A stretch of 5,224 nt of DNA from Azoarcus sp. (GCA_031259795.1 JAIRLA010000173.1:1-5224); one strand, 5' to 3'; shown: positions 1 through 5,224, counted from the stretch's first letter. Notes: generated by a model from the sequence alone, not told the origin. Translations and numbers: made by a program.

Positions 1-1170
1 GACCCCATCGACCTCATCGACGGCATCGGCCTCGACGACCTCATCAAGAAACGCACCACCGGCCTGATGAACCCCAAGGACGCGCCCAGGATCGAAAAGC
101 GCACGCGGAAGGAATTCCCCGAAGGCATCCCCGCCTACGGCACGGACGCGCTGCGCTTTACCTTCGCCTCGCTCGCCGCGCCGGGCCGCGACATCAAGTT
201 CGACCTCAGCCGTTGCGAGGGCTACCGCAACTTCTGCAACAAGCTCTGGAACGCCGCCCGCTTCGTACTGATGAACTGCGCGGGGCAGGACTGCGGCCTC
301 GATCCCGTCGCGGACGATGACGGCTTCGCCGAGCGCTGGATCGTCTCGCGGCTGCAACACGCCATCCTCGATACCGCCGTCCAGTTCGACGCCTACCGCT
401 TCGACCTCCTCGCCCGCACCCTCTACGAATTCATCTGGGACGAATACTGCGACTGGTATCTGGAACTCGCCAAGGTGCGCCTCCAGAACGGCGCGCCCGC
501 CGAACGACGCGCCACGCGCCGCACGCTCCTCACCGTACTGGAAACCGCGCTCCGCCTCCTTCATCCCCTGATCCCCTTCGTCACCGAAGAACTCTGGCAA
601 ACGCTCGCCCCGCTCGCGGGCCGCAAGGACGCGGAGAGCCTCATGCTCGCCCGCTGGCCCGCGCCCGAGCGCGCGCTGATCGACGAAGCGGCGCAAGCCC
701 GCGTCGCCCGCCTCAAGGCGCTCACCCACGCCTGCCGCAACTTGCGCGGCGAAATGAACATCTCCCCCGCGCAGCGCCTGCCGCTCGTCATCGCCGCCGC
801 CACGGACGAAGACAAGACCGCCCTGCGCGCCTTCGTTCCCTACCTCGCCGCCCTGGCCAAACTCTCGGCGGTCGACATCACCGGCGAAATCCCCCCGGAC
901 GCGCTCGCCCCGGTCGCGGTCGTCGGCGAAACCCGCCTGATGCTCAAAGTCGAAATCGACCCCGCCGCCGAACGAGAACGTCTCGGCAAGGAAATCGCCC
1001 GCGTCGACGCCGAAATCGCCAAGGCGCAAGCCAAACTCGGCAACGCCAGCTTCGTCGACCGCGCCCCGGCGGCGGTCGTGGCGCAGGAACGCGAACGGCT
1101 GGCGGCCTTCCAGGCGACGCGGGGCAAGTTGCAACCGCAATGGGAAAAACTGACGAGCGCCGGGCGATGA
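1..1170 (+). CDS. valS: Valyl-tRNA synthetase, C-terminal part (5' end outside window)
   Basis: Cytoplasmic class I aminoacyl-tRNA synthetase that charges tRNA-Val with valine. The frame is open from the first base and gives 389 residues of a protein usually about 900-950 long. The first residues (DPIDLIDGI) are those that normally follow the KMSKS loop, so the Rossmann catalytic and editing domains lie upstream. Visible landmarks are [12 protein letters not shown] and GRDIKFDL, then [20 protein letters not shown] at about residues 73-92, which is the highly conserved start of the anticodon-binding helical domain. [18 protein letters not shown] follows near residue 141. The last 70 or so residues (from about 318) are charged and helix-forming, with FVDRAP near 351: the C-terminal coiled-coil arm that contacts tRNA. 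The frame is intact to its TGA, which overlaps the start of the chorismate mutase gene. Identity is very secure from these motifs. Confidence 0.96.
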   Translation, partial: DPIDLIDGIGLDDLIKKRTTGLMNPKDAPRIEKRTRKEFPEGIPAYGTDALRFTFASLAAPGRDIKFDLSRCEGYRNFCNKLWNAARFVLMNCAGQDCGLDPVADDDGFAERWIVSRLQHAILDTAVQFDAYRFDLLARTLYEFIWDEYCDWYLELAKVRLQNGAPAERRATRRTLLTVLETALRLLHPLIPFVTEELWQTLAPLAGRKDAESLMLARWPAPERALIDEAAQARVARLKALTHACRNLRGEMNISPAQRLPLVIAAATDEDKTALRAFVPYLAALAKLSAVDITGEIPPDALAPVAVVGETRLMLKVEIDPAAERERLGKEIARVDAEIAKAQAKLGNASFVDRAPAAVVAQERERLAAFQATRGKLQPQWEKLTSAGR

Positions 1171-1499
1171 GCAGCGATACGGATCGCCTCCCCGGCGGCG
1201 CGCCGCATTGCCGCGACATGGCGGAAGTGCGGCGCGGCGTCGACGCGCTCGACGACATCATCGTGCCGCTGCTGGCGCGGCGCGCCGGTTTCATGACGCA
1301 GGCCGCGCGCATCAAGAACGACGAGACGCTGGTGCGCGACGAAGCGCGCATCGCGGCCATCGTGGCGCGCGTGCGGCGCATCGCCGAACACCAGGGCGGC
1401 GACCCCGACCTCGTCGAACGCCTCTACCGCGCCATGATGGAAATCTATATCGACTACGAACATCAGGAGCTCGCGCGCCTGCGCCTGAACCCGGGTTGA
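1167..1499 (+). CDS. Chorismate mutase, AroQ type (CM_2 / PchB-like fold)
   Basis: Small all-helical protein of 110 residues expected to convert chorismate to prephenate in the cytoplasm, feeding phenylalanine and tyrosine synthesis. Aligned by hand to Pseudomonas PchB and E. coli chorismate mutase, the active-site residues are present: R22 (in EVRRGVD), R39 (in LLARRAGFM) and K50 (in AARIKND), followed by VRDEARI near 56-62. The last helix reads [13 protein letters not shown], which puts E98 where PchB and E. coli have glutamine; other family members carry Glu there. Isochorismate-pyruvate lyase (salicylate synthesis, as in PchB) is possible because the folds are the same, but no siderophore gene is nearby. 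The ATG at 1167 overlaps the valS stop as ATGA, indicating translational coupling. An in-frame ATG at 1140, inside valS, would add nine residues and is less likely. No signal peptide is seen, so this is not the secreted AroQ form. Confidence 0.85.
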   Translation: MSSDTDRLPGGAPHCRDMAEVRRGVDALDDIIVPLLARRAGFMTQAARIKNDETLVRDEARIAAIVARVRRIAEHQGGDPDLVERLYRAMMEIYIDYEHQELARLRLNPG

Positions 1500-1553
1500 G
1501 CCTTCGGGGAGGATGCCATCGTATCCACGGGGACGATGTTTCCGGTCTATACA
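1493..1553 (+). repeat. Composite repeat, module A, left copy
   Basis: These 61 bases match the reverse complement of 5115-5175 without gaps, at roughly three quarters identity counted by hand. The most conserved pieces are GGGTTGAG at the start, CGATG in the middle and CCGGTCT near the end. The module starts inside the last codons of the chorismate mutase gene and includes its stop. Both copies can fold with their outer ends paired: GTAT (1521-1524) with ATAC (1549-1552) here, GTAC with GTAC in the right copy, over the same 32-base span. Confidence 0.7.
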
Positions 1554-1556
1554 AGC

Positions 1557-1646
1557 GGGGGAGGGGAGTCCATCGGAAGAATGCGGCATTGCAAAAGCCG
1601 CCCCGCCTCGTCATTGCGAGGAGCGAATCGACGCGGCAATCCATGC
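1557..1646 (+). repeat. CGTCATTGCGAGG-family repeat, copy 1 (with module B)
   Basis: The 3' part, 1609-1646 (CGTCATTGCGAGGAGCG to GGCAATCCATGC), is module B. It differs at one base in 38 from the reverse complement of 5077-5114. The 5' part, 1557-1582 (GGGGGAGGGGAGTCCATCGG followed by AAGAAT), matches the reverse complement of 1972-1997 at 24 of 26 positions. Together they form one arm of a large inverted repeat with 1883-1997. This CATTGCGAGG family is known to be dispersed in many bacterial genomes. It carries no gene, and its role (palindromic or MITE-like element) is not established here. Confidence 0.8.
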
Positions 1647-1843
1647 AACGCGGGAAAGTCGAAAATCGTTGCCCATCGTTTTGGAAGACGATGCCGGGCG
1701 ATGCGAAAGTATTGATACGGTATCGCCTTCGCTATAGCCTTCGCCACTCATTCATTCGCCTGTTTCGTAAATGGGGCTACATCCGCGCCCGTCGCCATCC
1801 CGGCGGGACAAGCGCCCCCCGACCGCCCGTCGCCCCGCCGCCG

Positions 1844-1875
1844 CAAGGAAATCAGCGGCGCTGCGCGCCGGATGG
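1844..1875. repeat. ATCAGCGTCGC-type repeat, extra degenerate copy
   Basis: This stretch matches 2141-2171 in the same orientation with one gap and three mismatches (CAAGGAAATCAGCGGCGC against CAAGAAATCAGCGTCGC, and so on). Just upstream, GGGACAAGCGCCCC (from 1805) is an inverted counterpart of GGGGACGCTTGTCC at 2116-2129, so the parts of this family are shuffled relative to one another. The copy carries its own perfect 6-bp hairpin, CGGCGC-TGC-GCGCCG, at 1856-1870. Confidence 0.6.
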
Positions 1876-1882
1876 TACGCAC

Positions 1883-1997
1883 TGGATTGCCACGTCGCTG
1901 CGCTCCTCGCAATGACGAAGTGGGGGAGGCTTTCGCAATGACGGGGCGGGGAAGGGCTTTCGCGATGATGAATTCTTCCGATGGACTCCCTCCCCCC
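1883..1997 (-). repeat. CGTCATTGCGAGG-family repeat, inverted copy 2
   Basis: Read on the minus strand this is the same element as 1557-1646: 1883-1917 matches module B at 32 of 35 positions and 1972-1997 matches its other end. In between, this copy is longer because the TCGCAATGACG core recurs at 1907, 1933 and (decayed, TCGCGATGATG) 1960. That makes a short tandem repeat of period 26-27 bases with a G-rich filler. The two arms are about 236 bases apart. Confidence 0.75.
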
Positions 1998-2013
1998 GTC
2001 CGATGGATTCCTT

Positions 2014-2037
2014 CCCTCCCCCGCAAGCGGGGGAGGG
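2014..2037. repeat. Perfect 11-bp GC hairpin with AA loop
   Basis: CCCTCCCCCGC, AA, GCGGGGGAGGG: a perfect 11-bp inverted repeat with a two-base loop, followed by GGCCGAAGGCC (2039-2049), a second small hairpin. A decayed relative lies at about 2203-2230 (CCCTCTCGCCCGCC then AAGCGGGGGAGGGG). There is no T-run after it, so it is not an obvious intrinsic terminator. The sequence type is common in dispersed repeats of GC-rich Proteobacteria. Confidence 0.8.
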
Positions 2038-2048
2038 TGGCCGAAGGC

Positions 2049-2188
2049 CGGGAGAGGGTTTCCAACTATACGGAGCGAAGCGACGCTGATTAAAGAGGGG
2101 GCGGGGGGAAGGAAGGGGACGCTTGTCCGTGCCCCACTGCCAAGAAATCAGCGTCGCTGCGCTCCGTATGGAAGGAAACCCTCTCCCG
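2049..2188. repeat. Inverted repeat pair, 43-base arms, 54-base spacer
   Basis: Arms 2049-2091 and 2146-2188 are reverse complements at 39 of 43 positions. The arm runs from CGGGAGAGGGTTTCC through CGGAGCGAAGCGACGC to TGATT. The spacer (2092-2145) is purine-rich at first and then contains GGAC-GCTT-GTCC. The layout is that of a long cruciform or a pair of palindromic repeats inserted head to head. No reading frame with gene-like content runs through it. Confidence 0.8.
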
Positions 2189-2274
2189 CCCCTGACGGGG
2201 CACCCTCTCGCCCGCCAAGCGGGGGAGGGGACGGCAGGCGGTTTTCGCAGGGGCGAGTTCTTGCGAGGCGGGGG

Positions 2275-2338
2275 GAGGAACAAAGCGGCGCAGCGATCCA
2301 TGCAGCGGTTCAGGGCGGGCCTATTGAAATAGGTTCTT
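2275..2338 (+). repeat. Composite repeat, modules B' and C, left copy (inverted with 5042-5105)
   Basis: These 64 bases are the reverse complement of 5042-5105 at 56 of 64 positions with no gaps. All eight differences are A/G (or C/T) transitions. The first part (2275-2303) is a decayed module B ending in ATCCATGC. The rest is module C, with GGTTCAGGGCGGGCC and the small palindrome CCTATT-GA-AATAGG at 2320-2333. It ends about 50 bases before the candidate promoter of the chemoreceptor gene. Confidence 0.85.
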
Positions 2339-2387
2339 AATCGCCTCTGTATGAAATGTCATGCTCGGAGCGTTTCCAAGAACGTCC

Positions 2388-2416
2388 TTGAAGCGGAAAA
2401 TACCGGACATTGTAAA
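2388..2416 (+). promoter_or_regulatory. Candidate sigma-70 promoter of the chemoreceptor gene
   Basis: TTGAAG (2388-2393) and TGTAAA (2411-2416) are separated by 17 bases and match the -35 and -10 consensus at four of six positions each. Transcription would start near 2423, giving a leader of about 70 bases. I found no good match to the flagellar sigma-28 pattern that often drives chemoreceptor genes. Prediction by eye only. Confidence 0.35.
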
Positions 2417-2427
2417 GACGCCACGAA

Positions 2428-2443
2428 AACGGATGCGTCCGTT
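2428..2443 (+). promoter_or_regulatory. Small inverted repeat in the chemoreceptor leader
   Basis: AACGGA-TGCG-TCCGTT, perfect 6-bp arms around a four-base loop, lies just after the predicted transcription start and about 50 bases before the start codon. It could be an operator half-site pair or an RNA hairpin in the leader; neither can be shown from sequence alone. Confidence 0.4.
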
Positions 2444-2485
2444 GCCATCACCATCATCAACACACACGCCCAGAACCCGAACCGC

Positions 2486-2489
2486 GAGG
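2486..2489 (+). promoter_or_regulatory. Ribosome binding site that sets the chemoreceptor start
   Basis: GAGG lies five bases before the ATG at 2495. The open frame extends upstream to an ATG at 2351. However, the 48 extra residues are not membrane- or receptor-like and would overlap the predicted promoter. Starting at 2495 gives the normal short basic N-terminus (MFSIRRF) directly before the first membrane helix. Confidence 0.6.
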
Positions 2490-2494
2490 CCGTC

Positions 2495-4528
2495 ATGTTC
2501 AGCATCCGCCGTTTTCCTTTAGTGCAACAAACGCTCATCGGCGTACTCGCGCTTTGCCTGCTGATCGCCATACCGCTATCCATCGCGCTGTATGCGTATG
2601 TGAATAGCGTTGTCCAGCACGCGGCCGCCAGCGCCCTGCAAACACAGACCGACCTGATTTCCTTCTCGCTCGAATACGCTGAAAAAAACATGCAGCAGGA
2701 TGCCCTGACGGCGCTGGAACGCCTCAAGGGCGCACTGCCCCCGGCGCGGCTTACCGGCGGAGCCGTCAAGACCGACAACGGCCTGGCATTACCGGAACTG
2801 ATGTTCGGCGACACTATCCGCGGTATCGGCAACCAGGCTTACCTGCTCGATTACAAGGAAAAGAACCCCTCGGACGACGCGGCTTTCCTGGTGGCGATGG
2901 GAGGGGCGCTTTACCGGGGTTCGACACTGCTGAAAGACGGCGGCGGACGGTATCGCGATGCCGAGATCGTCTCCGATGACTATGCCCGGACGGTGCTGGC
3001 GGGTTCGCGCCACGTCGGCACGATCCAGCGCTCCGGCAATCTGTATGCGCTGGCGGTGGAGCCGGTGATGGACGGACAGGGACGGATCATCGGCGCGCTC
3101 AACATGCGCGTCTCCGTCGCCGAAAGCGTCAGGGCGCTCAAGGAACGCATGGAACGCATCGTCCTCGGCAGGACGGGCTACCCTTTCATCATTTCCATGC
3201 CGGTCGGCGACCAGAAAGAGGCGAGGCTCGTCCTGCACCCGATCCTCGGCGACAGGCCGCTGGGCGGCGCGCCCGCCGAAAACCGGGCGATTTTCGACCG
3301 GATCCTCGAACAGAAAACCGGCTCCATGCTCTACACATGGCACGGAGAAAATGGCGTCGAGGAAGAGAGAATCGCCGTTTTTCGTGAAATCCCCGCATTG
3401 CACTGGATCATCGTCGCCGTCGCGCCGATGGAGGAATACACAGTCACTTATGACAACATCACCCACGGGATCGTCGTCGGACTGGCAGGCATGGCACTGC
3501 TGCTGGTGCTTTGCCTGTGGTGGCTGGTTCGCCGCCAGCTGCGTCCCATCGGAGGACTCATCGAGGGTCTGGTGCGCATGGGGGAAGGCGACCTGAGCGA
3601 ACCGCTCGCCACCATGCCCGACTCGCGCAACGAAATCGACCTGCTCGCCGTGCGCATCAACGGTACCCGCGAAGCGATGAAAAAACTGGTCGGCGCCATC
3701 CGCGAATCCTCGACCACCGTGACCAGCGCCGCCGCCGCCGCGCTCGGCGACATGCACAACCTCTCCGACAACGTCGACCAGCTCTCTTCGACCACCGCGC
3801 AGGTCAACCGCAGCATCGAAGAACTCTCGGCGGCCATCGGCCAGGTCACCCATGCCGCCGAAACCGCCAGCGCGCGCATGGACGAAACCGCCGACAAGGT
3901 CACGCATGGCAAGGAGGTCGTCCAGGGCGTGATCGACTCGATCCACGCGGTCGAGAACCGGGTGCACTCCTCGCTCGCCGAAGTCGAGCGCCTGACCGAA
4001 CATTCGCGCAAGATCGAAACCGTCGTCGCCAGCATTGGCGCGATCGCCGGGCAAACCAACCTGCTCGCGCTCAATGCCGCCATCGAAGCCGCGCGCGCTG
4101 GCGAGGTCGGGCGCGGCTTCGCCGTGGTCGCCGACGAAGTGCGCAAGCTCGCCGAACAATCGGCCAACTCGGCGGACGAAATCGGCAAAATCCTCAGCGA
4201 AATCACCATCGGCGTCGATGCGGTGCGCGCGGCCATCGCCGCGGTCGTCGCCGAAACCCACGAGGGCGCGCAAGCCTCCGGCTCCGCCGGCGAGGCGCTG
4301 GAAGGCATCGCGGAAATCACCCGCGTACTGATCGACAACGTCAACATCATCACCAGTTCCGCCGCCGAACAGGCCCAGGCGGCGCAGTCCATGACCGGAC
4401 AGGTGGCCGCCTCGGTACAGATCGCCGGCGCCACCGACAAAGTGACCCGCGACGTCTCGCAAACCGCCGCCGCCCTCAAGGCCGAAGCCGACAAACTCGA
4501 CCGCGAGGTTGGCTATTTCAAGGTGTGA
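2495..4528 (+). CDS. Methyl-accepting chemotaxis protein with double-Cache sensor
   Basis: Inner-membrane chemoreceptor of 677 residues that senses a periplasmic ligand and controls the CheA kinase through CheW. Order of parts: membrane helix 1 (about 12-36); a periplasmic sensor of nearly 290 residues; membrane helix 2 (about 325-345); HAMP (about 346-402, with P351, GEGDL at 363-367 and NEIDLL at 379-384); then a long coiled-coil signalling domain. The sensor looks like the Cache_3-Cache_2 fusion family, with [43 protein letters not shown] (225-232) and LHP (247-249). The kinase-contact tip reads [18 protein letters not shown] (519-536), [20 protein letters not shown] (537-556). About 137 residues per arm suggests the 40H class. 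SIEELSAA and similar Glu/Gln pairs are candidate methylation sites. The tail ends YFKV without the CheR-tethering NWETF-type pentapeptide. No che genes are nearby, so it is an orphan receptor; the ligand is unknown. Confidence 0.93.
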   Translation: MFSIRRFPLVQQTLIGVLALCLLIAIPLSIALYAYVNSVVQHAAASALQTQTDLISFSLEYAEKNMQQDALTALERLKGALPPARLTGGAVKTDNGLALPELMFGDTIRGIGNQAYLLDYKEKNPSDDAAFLVAMGGALYRGSTLLKDGGGRYRDAEIVSDDYARTVLAGSRHVGTIQRSGNLYALAVEPVMDGQGRIIGALNMRVSVAESVRALKERMERIVLGRTGYPFIISMPVGDQKEARLVLHPILGDRPLGGAPAENRAIFDRILEQKTGSMLYTWHGENGVEEERIAVFREIPALHWIIVAVAPMEEYTVTYDNITHGIVVGLAGMALLLVLCLWWLVRRQLRPIGGLIEGLVRMGEGDLSEPLATMPDSRNEIDLLAVRINGTREAMKKLVGAIRESSTTVTSAAAAALGDMHNLSDNVDQLSSTTAQVNRSIEELSAAIGQVTHAAETASARMDETADKVTHGKEVVQGVIDSIHAVENRVHSSLAEVERLTEHSRKIETVVASIGAIAGQTNLLALNAAIEAARAGEVGRGFAVVADEVRKLAEQSANSADEIGKILSEITIGVDAVRAAIAAVVAETHEGAQASGSAGEALEGIAEITRVLIDNVNIITSSAAEQAQAAQSMTGQVAASVQIAGATDKVTRDVSQTAAALKAEADKLDREVGYFKV

Positions 4529-4544
4529 GCGCGGCGAGGGAAAC

Positions 4545-4592
4545 GTCTCCGGCGCCATGGCCACGGCTTCCCGCGCGCGGAAGTCCGGAGAC
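4545..4592 (+). terminator. Terminator-like hairpin after the chemoreceptor gene
   Basis: GTCTCCGG (4545-4552) and CCGGAGAC (4585-4592) are perfect 8-bp inverted arms. A smaller hairpin, CTTCC/GGAAG (4567-4571/4579-4583), lies inside the loop. The T-rich but interrupted CTTTGTCTTT follows immediately. It starts 16 bases after the stop codon. The 32-base loop and broken T-run make it a weak intrinsic terminator at best, but position and symmetry fit. Confidence 0.45.
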
Positions 4593-4606
4593 CTTTGTCT
4601 TTCACT

Positions 4607-4620
4607 ATGACTTCAGTCAT
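4607..4620. promoter_or_regulatory. 14-bp palindrome upstream of the PilZ gene, candidate operator
   Basis: ATGACT-TC-AGTCAT: perfect 6-bp arms around two bases. It lies 21 bases upstream of the -10-like TACAAT, so its centre is about 40 bases before the predicted transcription start, where a -35 box or a class II activator would sit. No recognisable -35 hexamer is present at the right spacing, which fits activator dependence. The regulator is not identifiable. Confidence 0.4.
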
Positions 4621-4641
4621 GGCGGACTATCGTACAAAAGC

Positions 4642-4647
4642 TACAAT
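4642..4647 (+). promoter_or_regulatory. Candidate -10 box of the PilZ gene
   Basis: TACAAT differs from TATAAT at one position and would start transcription near 4654, about 34 bases before the ATG. The surrounding stretch is AT-richer than its neighbourhood. The best -35 positions match the consensus poorly. Confidence 0.4.
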
Positions 4648-4687
4648 CGAGCCGGTTCCCACCTTTTCAATTCAATGGTGAAACGAC

Positions 4688-4993
4688 ATGGATCACGTTT
4701 CCCCGCGGGATCGCCGCCTCGATCGCCGCATCCCCCTTGGTTGTTCTGCCCGCATCCTCCCGCACAGCGGTGACGAGATCGAAGCGGAATGCATCGAGTT
4801 GAGCGTGAGCGGCATGACGCTGCACGCCGCCTATGTGCCCGGCGAGGGAGAAGTGATCGAAGTCGTCATCGTTTCGCCGGACGACAAGATCACGCGCCCG
4901 CCGCTGGTGACGCGCCTGCGCGTGACCCGCTGTCACGCGCTCGCCGACGGGCGTTACGAAATCGGCGGCTCCATCATCCGCGTTGTCGGCTGA
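4688..4993 (+). CDS. Single-domain PilZ protein (c-di-GMP effector)
   Basis: Cytoplasmic protein of 101 residues consisting only of a PilZ domain, the family that binds cyclic di-GMP and passes the signal to motility, pilus or polysaccharide machinery. The N-terminal arginine motif is present as DRRLDRRIPL (RxxxR as R10-R14, or R9-R13). The second motif, normally [D/N]xSxxG, reads ELSVSG (37-42), with glutamate in the first position. The rest is beta-rich and ends YEIGGSII, typical of the last strand of the barrel. The start is supported by GGTGA (4677-4681) six bases before the ATG. It lies 159 bases after the chemoreceptor gene on the same strand, with a terminator-like hairpin and a possible promoter between, so it is probably transcribed separately. 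Partner unknown; binding should not be assumed because of the D-to-E change. Confidence 0.85.
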   Translation: MDHVSPRDRRLDRRIPLGCSARILPHSGDEIEAECIELSVSGMTLHAAYVPGEGEVIEVVIVSPDDKITRPPLVTRLRVTRCHALADGRYEIGGSIIRVVG

Positions 4994-5019
4994 AGCCGCC
5001 TGCCCGGACGCGGGCGGCT
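4994..5019 (+). terminator. Strong GC hairpin directly after the PilZ stop
   Basis: AGCCGCCTGC (4994-5003) pairs with GCGGGCGGCT (5010-5019) over ten positions including one G-T wobble, with loop CCGGAC. It begins at the base after the TGA. There is no T-run after it. It may be a Rho-assisted end, an RNA-stabilising hairpin, or the start of the repeat-rich intergenic DNA. Confidence 0.5.
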
Positions 5020-5041
5020 GCGCTGTGTATACGCTGGCGCA

Positions 5042-5175
5042 AAGAATCTATTCCAATAGGCCCGCCCTGAACCGCCGCATGGATTGCCGCGTCGCTTCGC
5101 TCCTCGCAATGACGTGTACAGACCGGGGACATCGTTCCCGCATGTACGGATACATCATCCCCAAAAACTCAACCC
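5042..5175 (-). repeat. Composite repeat, contiguous copy (modules A-B-C on minus strand)
   Basis: Read on the minus strand, module A (5175-5115), module B (5114-5077, CGTCATTGCGAGGAGCG to AATCCATGC) and module C (5076-5042, with GGTTCAGGGCGGGCC and CTATT-GG-AATAG) follow each other without a gap. The same modules occur in the same order on the plus strand at 1493-1553, 1609-1646 and 2275-2338. Inside module A, GTACA (5116-5120) pairs with TGTAC (5143-5147), with GGGA/TCCC nested between. No coding content is recognised. Confidence 0.8.
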
Positions 5176-5224
5176 ATATTTTCCTCCTTTCCGATCCTGA
5201 TGGAATGGTTTTTCATGTCGATCC
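5169..5224 (-). CDS. Possible 3' end of a minus-strand gene (cut by window edge)
   Basis: On the minus strand the frame entering from the right edge reads IDMKNHSIRIGKEENMG and stops at TGA (5171-5169). The last Gly codon and stop (GGT TGA G) are the same as at the end of the chorismate mutase gene and fall at the matching position of repeat module A. This supports a real gene end converging on the PilZ gene. These bases are clearly AT-richer than the rest of the window. The opposite strand is also open here (from an ATG at 5142: MYGYIIPKNSTHIFLLS and on), and 17 codons are too few to decide. No family recognised. Confidence 0.3.
   Translation of the reverse strand, partial: IDMKNHSIRIGKEENMG

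Larger units (their letters stand above)
1500..2350. other. Gene-free repeat mosaic between chorismate mutase and chemoreceptor genes
   Basis: About 850 bases with no credible gene. Open frames on both strands translate to low-complexity peptides with phrases such as HCEERSD, LRGAQRR and SPACGGG. These are the usual translations of dispersed intergenic repeats rather than proteins. The stretch is built from short palindromic units, many present in two or three copies in opposite orientation; they are listed separately. The part at about 1647-1800 matches no other copy in the window. It contains only a poor promoter-like pair (TTGATA at 1712, TATAGC at 1733, spacing 15). No T-tract terminator is evident after the chorismate mutase stop. 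Confidence 0.8.

Noticed and set aside
840..1589. 249-residue minus-strand frame across the end of valS and the chorismate mutase
   Set aside because: Opposite to two well-supported genes, low-complexity product, and partly inside repeat DNA.
1852..2301. Minus-strand frames in the repeat region (with HCEERSD, SPACGGG)
   Set aside because: These peptides are typical translations of dispersed intergenic repeats; the frames follow repeat boundaries rather than gene features.
1500..2350. CRISPR array or tRNA in the repeat region
   Set aside because: Repeats are palindromic, variable in spacing and orientation, with no regular spacer pattern; no cloverleaf is found.
2413..2439. Sigma-28 flagellar promoter (TAAA then GCCGATAA-like box)
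   Set aside because: TAAAG is present at 2413 but no acceptable second box lies at the right distance.
2351..2494. N-terminal extension of the chemoreceptor by 48 residues from an ATG at 2351
   Set aside because: No ribosome site of note, it would overlap the predicted promoter, and the ATG at 2495 gives the expected N-terminus just before the first membrane helix.
2789..4564. 591-residue open frame on the minus strand opposite the chemoreceptor gene
   Set aside because: It is the antisense shadow of a GC-rich, strongly recognisable chemoreceptor gene; its product is Gly/Asp-rich with no domain.
3511..4773. 420-residue open frame on the plus strand overlapping the chemoreceptor and PilZ genes
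   Set aside because: Arg-rich out-of-frame translation of the signalling domain; no domain, and it contradicts the clear frame of the chemoreceptor.
5175..5192. Minus-strand start with an AAGGAGG site before an ATG at 5177
   Set aside because: The ribosome site is excellent but the frame is only ATG GGT TGA, so it is more likely Lys-Glu-Glu codons at a gene end.
5142..5224. Plus-strand gene starting at the ATG at 5142
   Set aside because: The start lies inside repeat module A with no ribosome site, and the frame stays open back into the repeat; the minus-strand reading has better positional support, though this is not conclusive.

Overview
The window is GC-rich and looks like a chromosomal segment of a betaproteobacterium. 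The evidence is the character of the valyl-tRNA synthetase C-terminus, the GC-ending codon use and the repeat families. The exact lineage cannot be fixed by reading alone. No tRNA, rRNA, CRISPR array, transposase or phage gene is visible.

Layout. (1) 1-1170 is the C-terminal part of valS, whose start lies off the left edge. (2) 1167-1499 is a small AroQ-fold chorismate mutase that overlaps the valS stop by ATGA, so the two look translationally coupled. (3) 1500-2350 has no gene. It is a patchwork of nested, mutually inverted repeats: the CGTCATTGCGAGG family, a GGAGCGAAGCGACGC family and a C-rich/G-rich perfect hairpin. (4) 2495-4528 encodes a transmembrane methyl-accepting chemotaxis protein with a periplasmic double-Cache sensor, preceded by a candidate promoter and a small hairpin. 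(5) 4688-4993 encodes a single-domain PilZ protein (c-di-GMP effector). It is set off from the chemoreceptor by a terminator-like hairpin and has a possible promoter and a 14-bp palindrome of its own. (6) 4994-5224 holds a strong hairpin after the PilZ stop, a composite repeat in inverted orientation, and probably the last codons of a minus-strand gene.

The most notable observation is that one composite repeat (modules A-B-C) is contiguous at 5175-5042 on the minus strand. The same modules appear in the same order on the plus strand at 1493-2338, pulled apart by other repeat material. The chemoreceptor/PilZ pair therefore sits between long inverted repeats. On both sides the repeat begins at the stop codon of an outer reading frame.

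Functionally, valS and the chorismate mutase are housekeeping genes (translation, aromatic amino acid synthesis). The chemoreceptor and PilZ protein are signalling genes: the first senses an extracellular ligand and feeds CheA, the second responds to c-di-GMP. Adjacency suggests a shared motility/surface theme but does not show that they interact.
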